A stretch of 34,777 nt of DNA from assembly GCA_964512045.1 (NCBI GenBank), contig CAZEJK010000031.1, forward strand, positions 1 to 34,777, given 5' to 3'. The notes beneath the pieces are model-generated. The model had not been told where the DNA came from, did no database searches, and saw only the letters and a list, made by a program, of their open reading frames with translations. Origin of the DNA: CAZEJK01 sp964512045 (GTDB lineage Bacteria > Acidobacteriota > Thermoanaerobaculia > Thermoanaerobaculales > Sulfomarinibacteraceae). Below, one piece after another: positions 15,988 through 24,944 of the stretch; within the stretch, counting starts at the first letter, position 1, and each line of letters opens with the position of its first letter. Position numbers and translations under genes: made by a program.

Positions 15988-17930
15988 CAGGGTTCGTCCG
16001 GCCATCGTGGTGCGGTCACAGTAAAGGTCGTTCCGACGCCGACCTCGCTGGTCACAGCGATGGAGCCTCCTTGGAGCTGGATCAACCGCTTACAGATGGG
16101 AAGACCGAGCCCGGCGCCAAGAGAGCGACCGTTGGGTGGCCGAGCAGCTTGGGTGAACTCCTCGAAGACCGACTCAAGCTGATGACGAGGTATGCCCACG
16201 CCCGTGTCGGCGATGCGGACGTCCACCGAATCAGGCCGGCTGGTAGCGGTGCTTGGATCGGGTGCCTGTACTGAGACGGATCCTCCCTCGGGTGTGAAAC
16301 GAATGGCGTTCTCGATCAGGTTCCGGAAGACCTGCCGGATCCGCTGCGCATCGGCGCGGATCGGAGGAACTGATGGACTCAGCTGCACTGTGAGCTGGAT
16401 CTGCATGGAGTGGGCGAGGGCCGCCATCTCGTGCTCCAGCTCACACAGCAGGGCGGGAAGCTCGACCCGCTCCATCTCGAAATGGAGCTTGCCAGATTCC
16501 AACGCAGCGATGTCGACGAGGTGCACGACCAGTCGCTTGAGGCGCAGAACGCTCTCATAGCTCACACGCAAGAACGAGATCTGCTCCTCCGTCATCCCGT
16601 CGGAGAGGTCCGACACCAGGATCTCGAGATACGACTGGATGATCGTGAGTGGGGTCTTGAGCTCATGGGCGGACGAGGACAGGAACCGCGCCTTGATCAC
16701 GTCAGCTTCCTCGATCCGCCTGTTCAGCTGCTCGAGCTCCCGGATCTGCGCCCGCAGGGTGGTCCGCATTCGCCGTTGATGCTCGAGAACACGTTCCCAC
16801 GGGCGGAGGTCGATCAGAGCGACGATCCTCATCTCAGAGCCGCCCGGGTCCACTCTCTTCACCGGAACCGCAGAAGGACGTCCGGGCCAGAACGTTCCGT
16901 CGCCTTCCTCGTCCGTTAGCCAGTCGTCCAGCGACGTTCCTACTGGCGTCTCCCCATTGATCTCGGTGAGTGATCGTGCGGCGCTGTTGAGTGACAGTAT
17001 GGTCCTGTCGCTATCGATGCAGACCAGCGGGACCGGAACGTCGTCAAGACCGCTGAGGGACACGGGATCAGACGTCCTCTGGAAAGCGATCCGCACAATT
17101 GGGGGTACGGTTGCGAGACGGACCGCGCTAAGGCGGACTGTGGGTGAGTCGTGCCCGCCGCAGTTCAGTTGGATCGGCGGTGACCTGGGCAGCTGCCGTC
17201 CCTCCAGTGCATCAAGGAGCAGAGCTTGGACCCTGACCGTCTCCGAAGGGTGAAAGTAACTCTCCAGGGCGGTTCCCGTTTCCAGTGCAAGACCAAGCTC
17301 GGGGCTGGTGCCAGTGCGACAGACTCGCCGGATGTTTCCGTCGGCCGAGACGTCGATGACGCTGTCGGCGAGCAGCAAGGCGAGCTGTGCCCACGAGGGG
17401 TCTGCGCCATCACCTTCCAGCGGTGTGAGCCGTTCGAGCACTGCAGCCGCTGCCTGCAACGTTGCCATCGATCGATCGTCGAACGAGCGGCTGCGCGAGG
17501 TGAGCTTGAGGACGCCGCGAACCCCGCCGGCAGTCAGAGGGGTAGCTGCAAGACTGATCACCCCAGCGGCGCGCATGAACGGCAGCACAGGTGCGAGGAG
17601 CTCGCTCTCCCATGTCATCGGAATCAGCAGGCTGGCCTGGTTCGTCAGTACGTACTCGAGCTCGGGGTACCGCTCTCGTGCGACGATCAGATCGCCCACC
17701 TCGCCGAGCTCCGAGGAAGCGAGCACGCGAAGACCGGAACGTCCCAACGGGACCACGATCGAGCACCTCGTGGCTCCGGTCATCTCCGCGAGAGTGCACG
17801 TGGCGTGGTGCAGCCGTGCCTCGTGGGTGGGCTGGTCGAGGATGTCGTCCCGCCATCGCTGCATCGTCTGCGTCAGGTCGTTCCCGGACGCCCCGGGTGC
17901 CTGTGACTGGCTGGAGTCGCTCGGGTCCAT
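15987..17930 (-). CDS. Cytoplasmic sensor histidine kinase (GAF-PAS-HisKA-HATPase)
   Basis: The 647-residue product has no transmembrane helix. In order it has a GAF-like domain (about residues 28-165), a less defined region, a PAS-like domain (about 295-380, with VPLVCIDSDRTILSLN), a coiled-coil linker, HisKA with SSAHELKTPL (His about 422), and HATPase with NLIENAIRFTPEGG, DTGVGIP and GAGLGLPICKRL. It should sense a cytoplasmic ligand or redox state; no response regulator is adjacent. The ATG at 17930 has AAGGAG 10 bases upstream; the GTG at 17951 would place that site inside the gene. A TATACT sequence (17952-17957, minus) is a candidate -10 box. The gene is divergent from the amidase and overlaps the nucleotidyltransferase gene. 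Confidence 0.92.
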   Translation of the reverse strand: MDPSDSSQSQAPGASGNDLTQTMQRWRDDILDQPTHEARLHHATCTLAEMTGATRCSIVVPLGRSGLRVLASSELGEVGDLIVARERYPELEYVLTNQASLLIPMTWESELLAPVLPFMRAAGVISLAATPLTAGGVRGVLKLTSRSRSFDDRSMATLQAAAAVLERLTPLEGDGADPSWAQLALLLADSVIDVSADGNIRRVCRTGTSPELGLALETGTALESYFHPSETVRVQALLLDALEGRQLPRSPPIQLNCGGHDSPTVRLSAVRLATVPPIVRIAFQRTSDPVSLSGLDDVPVPLVCIDSDRTILSLNSAARSLTEINGETPVGTSLDDWLTDEEGDGTFWPGRPSAVPVKRVDPGGSEMRIVALIDLRPWERVLEHQRRMRTTLRAQIRELEQLNRRIEEADVIKARFLSSSAHELKTPLTIIQSYLEILVSDLSDGMTEEQISFLRVSYESVLRLKRLVVHLVDIAALESGKLHFEMERVELPALLCELEHEMAALAHSMQIQLTVQLSPSVPPIRADAQRIRQVFRNLIENAIRFTPEGGSVSVQAPDPSTATSRPDSVDVRIADTGVGIPRHQLESVFEEFTQAARPPNGRSLGAGLGLPICKRLIQLQGGSIAVTSEVGVGTTFTVTAPRWPDEP

Positions 17931-18027
17931 CTGTATCGAGCTCCTTTTCACAGTATACGAAGGTAGACCGGCAACGCGGCGGACGACATACGGGTTGCAA
18001 CCGTCGCCTGGCGAGAGTGAGTATGCG

Positions 18028-19971
18028 ATGATCGCGGCTGATGGCAGGAAACGTACGCGTGAACGCGGGGACAGTGGAGCGACTGGCGCGGTGGAACCGA
18101 GAAGCGTGAGACGTGCGGCTTTCGGTATCGTGACTCACTGGCTCTCCGTCCCGAACGATGCTAGATATTGGTCTACGCCGGCTGCTGTGCTGGCTGTCGT
18201 CATGACGCTCATCTGGCCGGCGGTAACAGTCGGGCAGACGGTAGGCTTTCGCGAGATTCTGTTTGCCTTCGAACCGCATGGCGAGCTCGTCTGGCGTCGT
18301 GGCGACGTACCGGTACTGCGTGCGACCCCGAGGAGAGGCGATGGCTGGCTCGTGCTCGCCGAACGGTTGTGTGGTCACCGTCGCTATGCTCGAGCACTAC
18401 GAGATCGCAACCGGCCCCTGACGAGGCCCCTTCTCGATCGTCCAGTCAGCATTCCCCTCACGATGCTGTCGAGCTCGCTTCGGCTGGAAGCTGTACGTCG
18501 CGTCTTTGCCGCAGATCGTCGAATCGAGAAGGGATGGGAGCACACTGTGCTCGAGCCGTTCGACGAGGGAACGGAAAGCTGGTCGTTTCTGGCAGACGTC
18601 TTCCTGGCCGATCCATCTGCAGTGAATGAGCTGCGCCGATCGAACCGGGCAGTCGAGCGGCTGAGCCGCGGCACCCGGGTCCTGATACCGAACAGTCTGC
18701 TGAGGAGAGAGTTCGCGAACGTTCCTGTCGCTGCTCACCCCGAGCAGCGCGCTCAGCCGAGGCCGGAGGGAGGCACGGAACAGGAGCCGGTTCGCGGGAG
18801 TGGTGGGAAGGCCACTCCACTGCCGAGGCAGGTCAGCGGGCTCCTCACCTTCGCGAGGGATGGTCGGGGTGAGTACGCCGAGTACCGGATCCGGCAGGGA
18901 GAAGCGCTGTACTCGGCCGTGGTCGTTCGGTTCACGGGTCAGCTGCACGCTGCGGAGGTGAATGCGACCGCGCTGGAGATCGCACGACGCTCGGGCATCG
19001 CGGATGTGACCGCGATCCCCGTCGGGTATCCGGTCAAGATCCCGATTGACCTCGTGGCCCCCGAGTATCTGCCGGAAGACCACCCTCGGCGCCAGCAATG
19101 GCGTCAGGAACAGGAAGAGCTGGCGAGGTTCGTCGAGGTGGTGCATGCCGCCGATCTGAGCGGGGTCCATGTGATTTTGGACTCCGGTCACGGCGGTGTC
19201 GACAGTGGAGCTGAGGTGGACGGCATCTGGGAAGCCACCTACGCCTACGATGTGATGTGCCGAATCAAGATGAACTTGGAACGGCATACCAGGGCCACCG
19301 TGTGGACACTGATCCGCGATCAGAGCCGCAGGTACAGCGTGCCAGATCGTGATCGGTTGACTGCAGACCGGGACCAGGTGCTTCTCACCGAGCCAGCGTA
19401 CGATCTGTCGAGCTCGATTCACGGCGTGCATCTCCGCTGGTACCTGGTGAACAGGATCGTTCGTGAACGGCTAGAGGCAGGGGTGCCTCCCGCGAAGATC
19501 GTCTTCGTGTCGGTGCATGCCGACTCGCTCCACCCGTCGGTTCGGGGTGCGATGGCCTATATCCCGTCGCGAGCTTTGCGACCGGAGCGGTACGCTGGAC
19601 GAAGCCGCGCAGCCTTGCAGCGGTTCGCGGAGTATCGTGCGGAGCCCACCGTGACGTTCTCGCGATCGTTCCGATCACGAGCGGAGGCGTCGTCTCGTCG
19701 CCTCGCGGAGCATCTCGTGGCAGCTTTGACAGCCGAGGGACTGGCGGTGCACCCGTACAAGCCGATTCGGGACTCTATTCTCCGCGGGAGGGAGCGCTGG
19801 GTTCCTGCGGTGCTCAAAGGAAGCCGATCGCAGACATCAGTGCTGCTGGAGATCTGTAACCTTGCAAACGAGGAGGATCAGGCCCTGGTGTTGGACTGGC
19901 ACTGGCGGGAGCGGTTCGCGCGCGCGACGGTGCGCGGCATTGCAGCGGCGTTCGATGGAGCCTCTCGATGA
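18028..19971 (+). CDS. Secreted N-acetylmuramoyl-L-alanine amidase (Amidase_3) with LysM-like repeats
   Basis: The C-terminal domain (about residues 375-640) is a zinc amidase of the AmiC type: LDSGHGGVDSG (zinc His), WEATYAYD (zinc Glu), VSVHADS (zinc His), and LLEICNLANEED with the catalytic Glu. It cleaves the amide between N-acetylmuramic acid and the stem peptide. Upstream are a hydrophobic export segment (about 50-70, ending AVTVGQ) and three LysM-like stretches: near GDGWLVLAERLCG, near ESWSFLADVFLADPSAVNELR, and YRIRQGEALYSAVVVRF. These would bind peptidoglycan. The start is uncertain: ATG 18028, GTG 18091 and GTG 18106 are all in frame, and the later starts give a more ordinary signal peptide. 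Frame upstream of 18028 overlaps the divergent kinase and is rejected. murA follows on the same strand. Confidence 0.88.
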   Translation: MIAADGRKRTRERGDSGATGAVEPRSVRRAAFGIVTHWLSVPNDARYWSTPAAVLAVVMTLIWPAVTVGQTVGFREILFAFEPHGELVWRRGDVPVLRATPRRGDGWLVLAERLCGHRRYARALRDRNRPLTRPLLDRPVSIPLTMLSSSLRLEAVRRVFAADRRIEKGWEHTVLEPFDEGTESWSFLADVFLADPSAVNELRRSNRAVERLSRGTRVLIPNSLLRREFANVPVAAHPEQRAQPRPEGGTEQEPVRGSGGKATPLPRQVSGLLTFARDGRGEYAEYRIRQGEALYSAVVVRFTGQLHAAEVNATALEIARRSGIADVTAIPVGYPVKIPIDLVAPEYLPEDHPRRQQWRQEQEELARFVEVVHAADLSGVHVILDSGHGGVDSGAEVDGIWEATYAYDVMCRIKMNLERHTRATVWTLIRDQSRRYSVPDRDRLTADRDQVLLTEPAYDLSSSIHGVHLRWYLVNRIVRERLEAGVPPAKIVFVSVHADSLHPSVRGAMAYIPSRALRPERYAGRSRAALQRFAEYRAEPTVTFSRSFRSRAEASSRRLAEHLVAALTAEGLAVHPYKPIRDSILRGRERWVPAVLKGSRSQTSVLLEICNLANEEDQALVLDWHWRERFARATVRGIAAAFDGASR

Positions 19972-20123
19972 GCTGCGTCGTGGGATTGACGCTCGGGAGG
20001 CTCCCAGAGAGAGTGTGTGTGCGGAGGGCGGAGACGGCGTACGAGATGGCTCACGCGCGAGGCGCGATGACCGTGACACCGCGACTGCCCGCAATCGGAC
20101 CACAGGCATGAGGTGGTGAGAAC

Positions 20124-21449
20124 ATGATGACTGCTCGCACGGACGAGGATGCACAGGGAACGTATATCATTCGTGGCGGGAACCCGATTCACGGAGAGAT
20201 GGTTCCCGCGGGGAACAAGAATGCCGCCTTGCCGCTGTTGGCTGCAGCTCTGTTGACGGATCAGCCTGTCAGACTCGAGAACGTACCGGATATTCGTGAT
20301 GTGCGCGTGATGTTGGAGCTGCTGCACAGCCTCGGGGCTGACGTGACTCGACTCGATCATCGCACGTGGCAGGTGACGGCGAGATCGATCGACCCGGACC
20401 GTGTCGATCCTCGTCTGTGCCGGCAGATTCGTGCGTCCTTCCTACTTGCCGGGCCGTTGCTCGCGCGCTGCCAACGGGCAGTGTTGCCGCGGCCGGGCGG
20501 GGACAGAATCGGGCGACGTCCTCTCGATCCGCATATCCACGCTCTGACCGCCCTCGGGGCCGAGGTCGACATGCAAGCCGATCGTTGCGTCTTGGCCGCT
20601 CCCACAGGCTTGCGAGGGGCAGACGTGTTCCTCCATGAGATGAGTGTGATGGCCACCGAGAACACGCTCATGGCGGCTGCTGGCGCACGCGAGTCGACCG
20701 TGATCGATAACGCGGCCTCCGAGCCGCACGTTCAGGACCTGTGCCATTTCCTGCAGTCCATGGGCACTACGGTGGAGGGGGTGGGCACCAACCGTTTGGG
20801 AGTTCATCCAGACCGCAACGGCACAGGGGCTCGACCGGGACATGCGGTGGTTGGGCCGGATTACATCGAGGTCGGTTCATTCATCGTCCTCGCAGCAGTG
20901 ACCGGAGGCCACCTGCGAATCCGTAACACGCAGGCCGACAGGCTCTTGCGGATGACTCGGGTGGGTTTCGGCCGCCTCGGAGTTCGATGGTACGACGATG
21001 GTACCGACATCGTGGTTCCCGCAGAGCAGACCCTGCAGGTCGAGACCGACCTGCACGGCGGGATCGCGAAGATCGATGATGGTCCCTGGCCTGCGTTTCC
21101 CGCCGACCTCACCAGCATTGCGCTCGTCGGGGCGACGCAGACGACCGGCACGGTGCTGATCCACGAAAAGATGTTCGAGAGCCGACTGTTCTGGGTGGAC
21201 CGTCTGATTGCCATGGGTGCGCGGATCGTCATCTGTGATCCGCACCGCGCGATTGTCGAAGGCCCGTCGACGTTGTATGGGACCGTCATGTCGAGCCCCG
21301 ACATCCGCGCTGGTATGGCTCTCGTCATTGCCGCACTGTGCGGTCAAGGGGAGAGCCGGATTCACAATGTTCATCAGGTGGAGCGGGGGTACGAGGCACT
21401 CGACCAAAGGCTGCAGGCCCTCGGTGCCGACATCGAGCGCGTGGAATGA
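20124..21449 (+). CDS. murA: UDP-N-acetylglucosamine 1-carboxyvinyltransferase MurA, Asp variant
   Basis: First committed step of peptidoglycan synthesis: transfer of enolpyruvate from PEP to UDP-GlcNAc in the cytoplasm. The 441-residue product shows the MurA start IRGGNPIHGEMVPAGNKNAA (about 16-35), the active-site loop PGGDRIGRRPLD (about 124-135), and the C-terminal GPWPAFPADLTS, FESRLFWVDRL and ERGYEALDQRL segments. The catalytic-loop cysteine (Cys115 in E. coli) is aspartate here (Asp127, codon GAC at 20502-20504). Natural Cys-to-Asp MurAs are active but resist fosfomycin, so intrinsic resistance is expected. The start has GAGGTGG just upstream; a second ATG follows immediately at 20127. 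It lies downstream of the amidase (152-base gap, nothing else seen there). Confidence 0.94.
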   Translation: MMTARTDEDAQGTYIIRGGNPIHGEMVPAGNKNAALPLLAAALLTDQPVRLENVPDIRDVRVMLELLHSLGADVTRLDHRTWQVTARSIDPDRVDPRLCRQIRASFLLAGPLLARCQRAVLPRPGGDRIGRRPLDPHIHALTALGAEVDMQADRCVLAAPTGLRGADVFLHEMSVMATENTLMAAAGARESTVIDNAASEPHVQDLCHFLQSMGTTVEGVGTNRLGVHPDRNGTGARPGHAVVGPDYIEVGSFIVLAAVTGGHLRIRNTQADRLLRMTRVGFGRLGVRWYDDGTDIVVPAEQTLQVETDLHGGIAKIDDGPWPAFPADLTSIALVGATQTTGTVLIHEKMFESRLFWVDRLIAMGARIVICDPHRAIVEGPSTLYGTVMSSPDIRAGMALVIAALCGQGESRIHNVHQVERGYEALDQRLQALGADIERVE

Positions 21450-21453
21450 CCCG

Positions 21454-22872
21454 TTACGACGACGGCTCGGATGAGGATCCGGGACCCGAGCTCGGGTCTT
21501 GCGAACCGTCGGGTGATCTCTTCCGGCGGCTGCGCGGACGCCGCCGCCGCCGGCGTGAAGGCTTCGTGTCTCCGGAGTCGCTCTCGTCGGCGGTATGCTC
21601 CGCAGGCGGTCCGGGCGAGGGTGCTGGCCGGCGCTTGCGTGTTCCCCGTGTTGAGCTCTTCTTCGCAGAACCCCCTCTGGGCGGACGCGGAGTGACCGGA
21701 TAGTAGAGATCGTTTGCAGGAAACACTGTGGGGATCTCGTACCCAATGTACTCCTGAACAGCGTCCAGCGAGTACACGTAGTCGTCACAGGCGAGACTGA
21801 TCGCCTTTCCTTCGGCTCCGACCCGCGCGGTACGTCCGACGCGATGGACGTAATCCTCCGGGTCTTGCGGAAGGTCGAAGTTGATGACATGCGAGACCCC
21901 TGCAATATGTAGGCCTCTGCTGGCCACATCGGTCGCCACCAGGATCGGCAGACGACCATCCCTGAAGTCGTCGAGCACGCGCAGGCGTTTCCGCTGGGCA
22001 ACGTTGCCGCTCAAGAGCCGCACATGGTAACCGTGGCGTCGGAGCGCCTCGGCAAGCCGGTGGCCTTGCACCTTCGTGTTCACGAAGATCATGGTCCGCT
22101 CGCAGCCTTCCCGATCGAGAAGACCGAGCAGAAGGGAGAGCTTCTCCCGACTCGAGACGTGATAGAGCTCCTGAGTGATGGTGTCCGGGGTGATGGCCTC
22201 GGGGTTGATGACAACCTCGATGGGGTTATGCATCTCCCGCCAGCCAAGTGTTGCGACGCGGATCGAGAGCGTCGCCGTGTACATCATCGACTGACGCTGA
22301 TCGGGCCGGGGAAGCCGACGGAGAATCCAGCGCAGATCATCGGCAAACCCCATGTCGAATAAGCGGTCACACTCATCTATGACCACGATCTCGGTATCGC
22401 CGAGGTCGTACACGCCCTGCTTGTGATAGTCGATCAGGCGCCCGGGGGTTCCAACGAGCAGATCCACGCCCTGACGGAGCTCATCGCGTTGCTTATGGTA
22501 GTCCACGCCCCCGAAGACCACGTGCACGTTGAAGTCCGTGTGTCGTCCGAGGTCCTCGGCATCGGCCGCGATCTGCACGGCGAGCTCGCGGGTCGGTGCT
22601 ACGATCAGGGCGCGCGGAGTCGTCGGCGCAGACGATCGAGGAACCATGAGGAGTCGCGTGTAGATGGCGAGCAGGTACGTGGCAGTCTTCCCCGAACCGG
22701 TTTGGGCCTGGACCACGACGTCCCGATGGTCAAGGACCAGGGGCAAGACTGCGTCTTGGACCTTGGTCAGCTTCTCGAATCCAAGGTCAGAGATCGCTTG
22801 CCGGAGCTGGTCGGGGATTTCGAGTGAGGAAAAGTACGTTTCTGTGAAGTAGGTAGCGTCATCTCGTTGCAT
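21454..22872 (-). CDS. DEAD-box ATP-dependent RNA helicase (DECD variant)
   Basis: The 472-residue product has all core helicase motifs: Q motif (FEKLTKVQ), Walker A AQTGSGKT (about residues 56-63), Ia PTRELA, Ib TPGRL, motif II with DECD instead of DEAD (about 166-169), motif III as TAT, and the C-terminal ARGLHIAGV-like and HRVGRTAR motifs. About 80 C-terminal residues are a basic, low-complexity tail (arginine and serine rich), as in RhlB/RhlE-type helicases acting on ribosomes or in RNA decay. The ATG at 22872 has no ribosome-binding site, but a TACAAT box lies 8 bases upstream, so the mRNA may be leaderless. It ends 4 bases from the convergent murA stop. Confidence 0.93.
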   Translation of the reverse strand: MQRDDATYFTETYFSSLEIPDQLRQAISDLGFEKLTKVQDAVLPLVLDHRDVVVQAQTGSGKTATYLLAIYTRLLMVPRSSAPTTPRALIVAPTRELAVQIAADAEDLGRHTDFNVHVVFGGVDYHKQRDELRQGVDLLVGTPGRLIDYHKQGVYDLGDTEIVVIDECDRLFDMGFADDLRWILRRLPRPDQRQSMMYTATLSIRVATLGWREMHNPIEVVINPEAITPDTITQELYHVSSREKLSLLLGLLDREGCERTMIFVNTKVQGHRLAEALRRHGYHVRLLSGNVAQRKRLRVLDDFRDGRLPILVATDVASRGLHIAGVSHVINFDLPQDPEDYVHRVGRTARVGAEGKAISLACDDYVYSLDAVQEYIGYEIPTVFPANDLYYPVTPRPPRGGSAKKSSTRGTRKRRPAPSPGPPAEHTADESDSGDTKPSRRRRRRPRSRRKRSPDGSQDPSSGPGSSSEPSS

Positions 22873-22880
22873 CGCGGCCG

Positions 22881-22886
22881 ATTGTA
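22881..22886 (-). promoter_or_regulatory. Candidate -10 box (TACAAT) for a leaderless helicase mRNA
   Basis: On the minus strand TACAAT is followed by 8 bases and then the ATG at 22872. That gap is too short for both a transcription start and a ribosome-binding site. The -35 region is not convincing. Confidence 0.35.
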
Positions 22887-22987
22887 GCACCGTCGCGAAA
22901 GGTTGGGATCGTCCTGTGAGATGCTCGGACGGTCTTCGTCGGAGACAACGCAGGGATGAGAGCACGAGCGGGAGTACTGGGGAGCTG

Positions 22988-24892
22988 ATGAAGACGCGGA
23001 CTGTGAGCGTTGTACTGAGTGCAGTTCTGCTGCTGGTGGCGGTCGTGTCGTTTGCCGGCGGAGAGGATATGGAACCGCGGCAGGCCTTGCGGCTGTACGT
23101 GGAAGCACGGGTCGCCGAAGCGGCAGGGGAGTATCGGGAGGCTCTCGATCTGTATGGAAAGGCTCACGATCTTGCGCCCGGCCGCAGTGAGATCCGGATT
23201 GCGTATGCCAGTCTGCTTTCGGATCTCGGGCTCGCGTCGTCTGCCGTAGAGCTTCTGGAGGGAGTCGAGGACCTCGATTGGTTGGGAGTCCGGACCCGCG
23301 CCCTGGCGCTCGCACAGGTTGCGCTGCGATCGGGCGAGCAGATGGCGGCCGCGGAAGAGGACCTGAGGACTGCGTTGGCCCAACGTCCAGACGATCCGAA
23401 CGTTCAGCTCGGATTGGCTCAGCTGCTGATGCGTCAGGAGCGCTTCGTGGAGGCCGAAGAGATTCTCGCACGGCTGCGTGAGCGACGGCAGGGTAGTGAG
23501 CGTCTCATCGCGATGCACGCCGCCGTGCTCCGAGAGATCGGTCAGCAGGAGCGAGCCGCAGCGCTCTTCGAGCGGTGCGTGGAGGCGCCGGGGCTGGGCG
23601 AGCGGTGCCAGCGCGGCCTGGTCGAAGTGCTGTTGGAGCTCGATCGTCCTGGACGCGCGGGAGAGGCGATGGCGAGCTGGCTGGAGGACGACGATCTGGA
23701 CGGCAAGCTCGAAGCGGCGTCCTTGCTGCTCACGGGCGGAAGATCGCACAAGGCCCTGTCGATGATCGAGCAGGTACTGGCTGTGCAGCCCCAGTCGCCG
23801 CGAGCGCGTGCTCTCCAGGTCTCGGCGCTGCTCGCGGTCGGTCGGCAGGACGAAGCCGCAGCGCAGCTTCGCCGTCTTCTGCGCGAGGACAAGAAGAGCA
23901 CGTCGCTGAAGCTGCAGCTCGCATGGGTGGAGGCACAGCGTGGGGACTTTGACGCCGCGAGAGATCTTCTCCGCGGCCTGTCAGACGAGCTCGCTGGAGG
24001 ATCACAGGACGCTGCGTTCACTCGGCTGTGCCTGACGGGTGCACAGGTGGAGCTCCTGGCGCAACGTCCGCTGCGTGCACGTGAGTGGCTGAAGCGGATC
24101 GACTCGCCAACGTCGGCTGGTCCAGACTACGTGGTTCTGCTGGCCGAGACATATCGGATGAGCGAGACAGCCGGAGACAACGTGAAGGCCGTAGGCGAGA
24201 TGCTACGGCTGCAACCGCTGGCGGACGGACGGTTCCGGGACATCGCCCTGGCCGCTGAAGCAGAGTTTCGGTTCCGCTCGGGGGACACGGACGGTCTCGA
24301 GCGGTTGGCACCATTGCTCGCGGCGAAAGATATCTCGCGGGTGCTGACCGGACTCCAGGTGCTCCAACGTTTGGAGAGGTGGGAGGACGTTGTCGAGGTC
24401 ACCAGCAACGCCTTGCAGCGGGTGAGCGACCAGCGATCCCTGCAGTTTGCACAGGCGGCCGCACTGGAGCGTCTGGGACGGTTCGAAGCGGCGGAGGGCC
24501 TTTTCCTTGAGCTGGTCGAGAGGCATCCCGACGATGCAGCGTCTGCAAACTACCTGGGCTACATGTGGGCGGAGCGCGGCGTGAAGCTCCAGCAGGCCGA
24601 GAAGCTGATTACGCGCGCCGTAGAGCTCGAGCCCGACAGCCCGGCATATCTGGACTCTCTCGGCTGGGTCTACTTCCGACTCGGACGGATGGAGGAAGCG
24701 CTCCACTGGCTCGGGAGGGCCGTGGAGCTTTCGCAAGGCGACGGTACGATCTTGGCCCACAAGGGCGAGGTGTTGGCCGAGCTGGGACGCACAGATGAGG
24801 CTCGACAGCTGCTCCAACGAGCGCTCGATCTCGGCTGCGATGATCCAGAGCACGTGCGGAGGCTCCTGGAGGCCATCGATCGTGAGAACTGA
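22988..24892 (+). CDS. Secreted tetratricopeptide-repeat (TPR) protein
   Basis: The 634-residue product has a signal peptide (about residues 1-22, MKTRT then a hydrophobic core and SFAGG). The rest is nearly all TPR helix pairs, from the first at about 30-62 (REALDLYGKAHDLAPG) to a well-conserved block near the C-terminus (NYLGYMWAERG, AVELEPDSPAYLDSLGWVYF). This C-terminal block resembles TPR proteins encoded next to lolB in several proteobacteria (from memory). It is probably a periplasmic or membrane-associated scaffold. ATG 22988 is preceded by GGGGAG; the longer frame from 22916 lacks a site. The lipoprotein gene follows on the same strand within 55 bases, suggesting one operon. Confidence 0.85.
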   Translation: MKTRTVSVVLSAVLLLVAVVSFAGGEDMEPRQALRLYVEARVAEAAGEYREALDLYGKAHDLAPGRSEIRIAYASLLSDLGLASSAVELLEGVEDLDWLGVRTRALALAQVALRSGEQMAAAEEDLRTALAQRPDDPNVQLGLAQLLMRQERFVEAEEILARLRERRQGSERLIAMHAAVLREIGQQERAAALFERCVEAPGLGERCQRGLVEVLLELDRPGRAGEAMASWLEDDDLDGKLEAASLLLTGGRSHKALSMIEQVLAVQPQSPRARALQVSALLAVGRQDEAAAQLRRLLREDKKSTSLKLQLAWVEAQRGDFDAARDLLRGLSDELAGGSQDAAFTRLCLTGAQVELLAQRPLRAREWLKRIDSPTSAGPDYVVLLAETYRMSETAGDNVKAVGEMLRLQPLADGRFRDIALAAEAEFRFRSGDTDGLERLAPLLAAKDISRVLTGLQVLQRLERWEDVVEVTSNALQRVSDQRSLQFAQAAALERLGRFEAAEGLFLELVERHPDDAASANYLGYMWAERGVKLQQAEKLITRAVELEPDSPAYLDSLGWVYFRLGRMEEALHWLGRAVELSQGDGTILAHKGEVLAELGRTDEARQLLQRALDLGCDDPEHVRRLLEAIDREN

Positions 24893-24944
24893 CGGGTCCC
24901 GGCCGATTCGGTGGACGACCGGCCATGGACGCGCTGCAGTTGGA

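Noticed and set aside
14947..16182. Plus-strand frame of 411 codons opposite the CCA-enzyme-like gene
   Set aside because: Antisense to a gene with clear nucleotidyltransferase motifs; no homology seen.
17308..18027. Upstream in-frame extension of the amidase frame
   Set aside because: It lies opposite the start of the histidine kinase gene and has no domain; the amidase's export segment and LysM-like parts start later.
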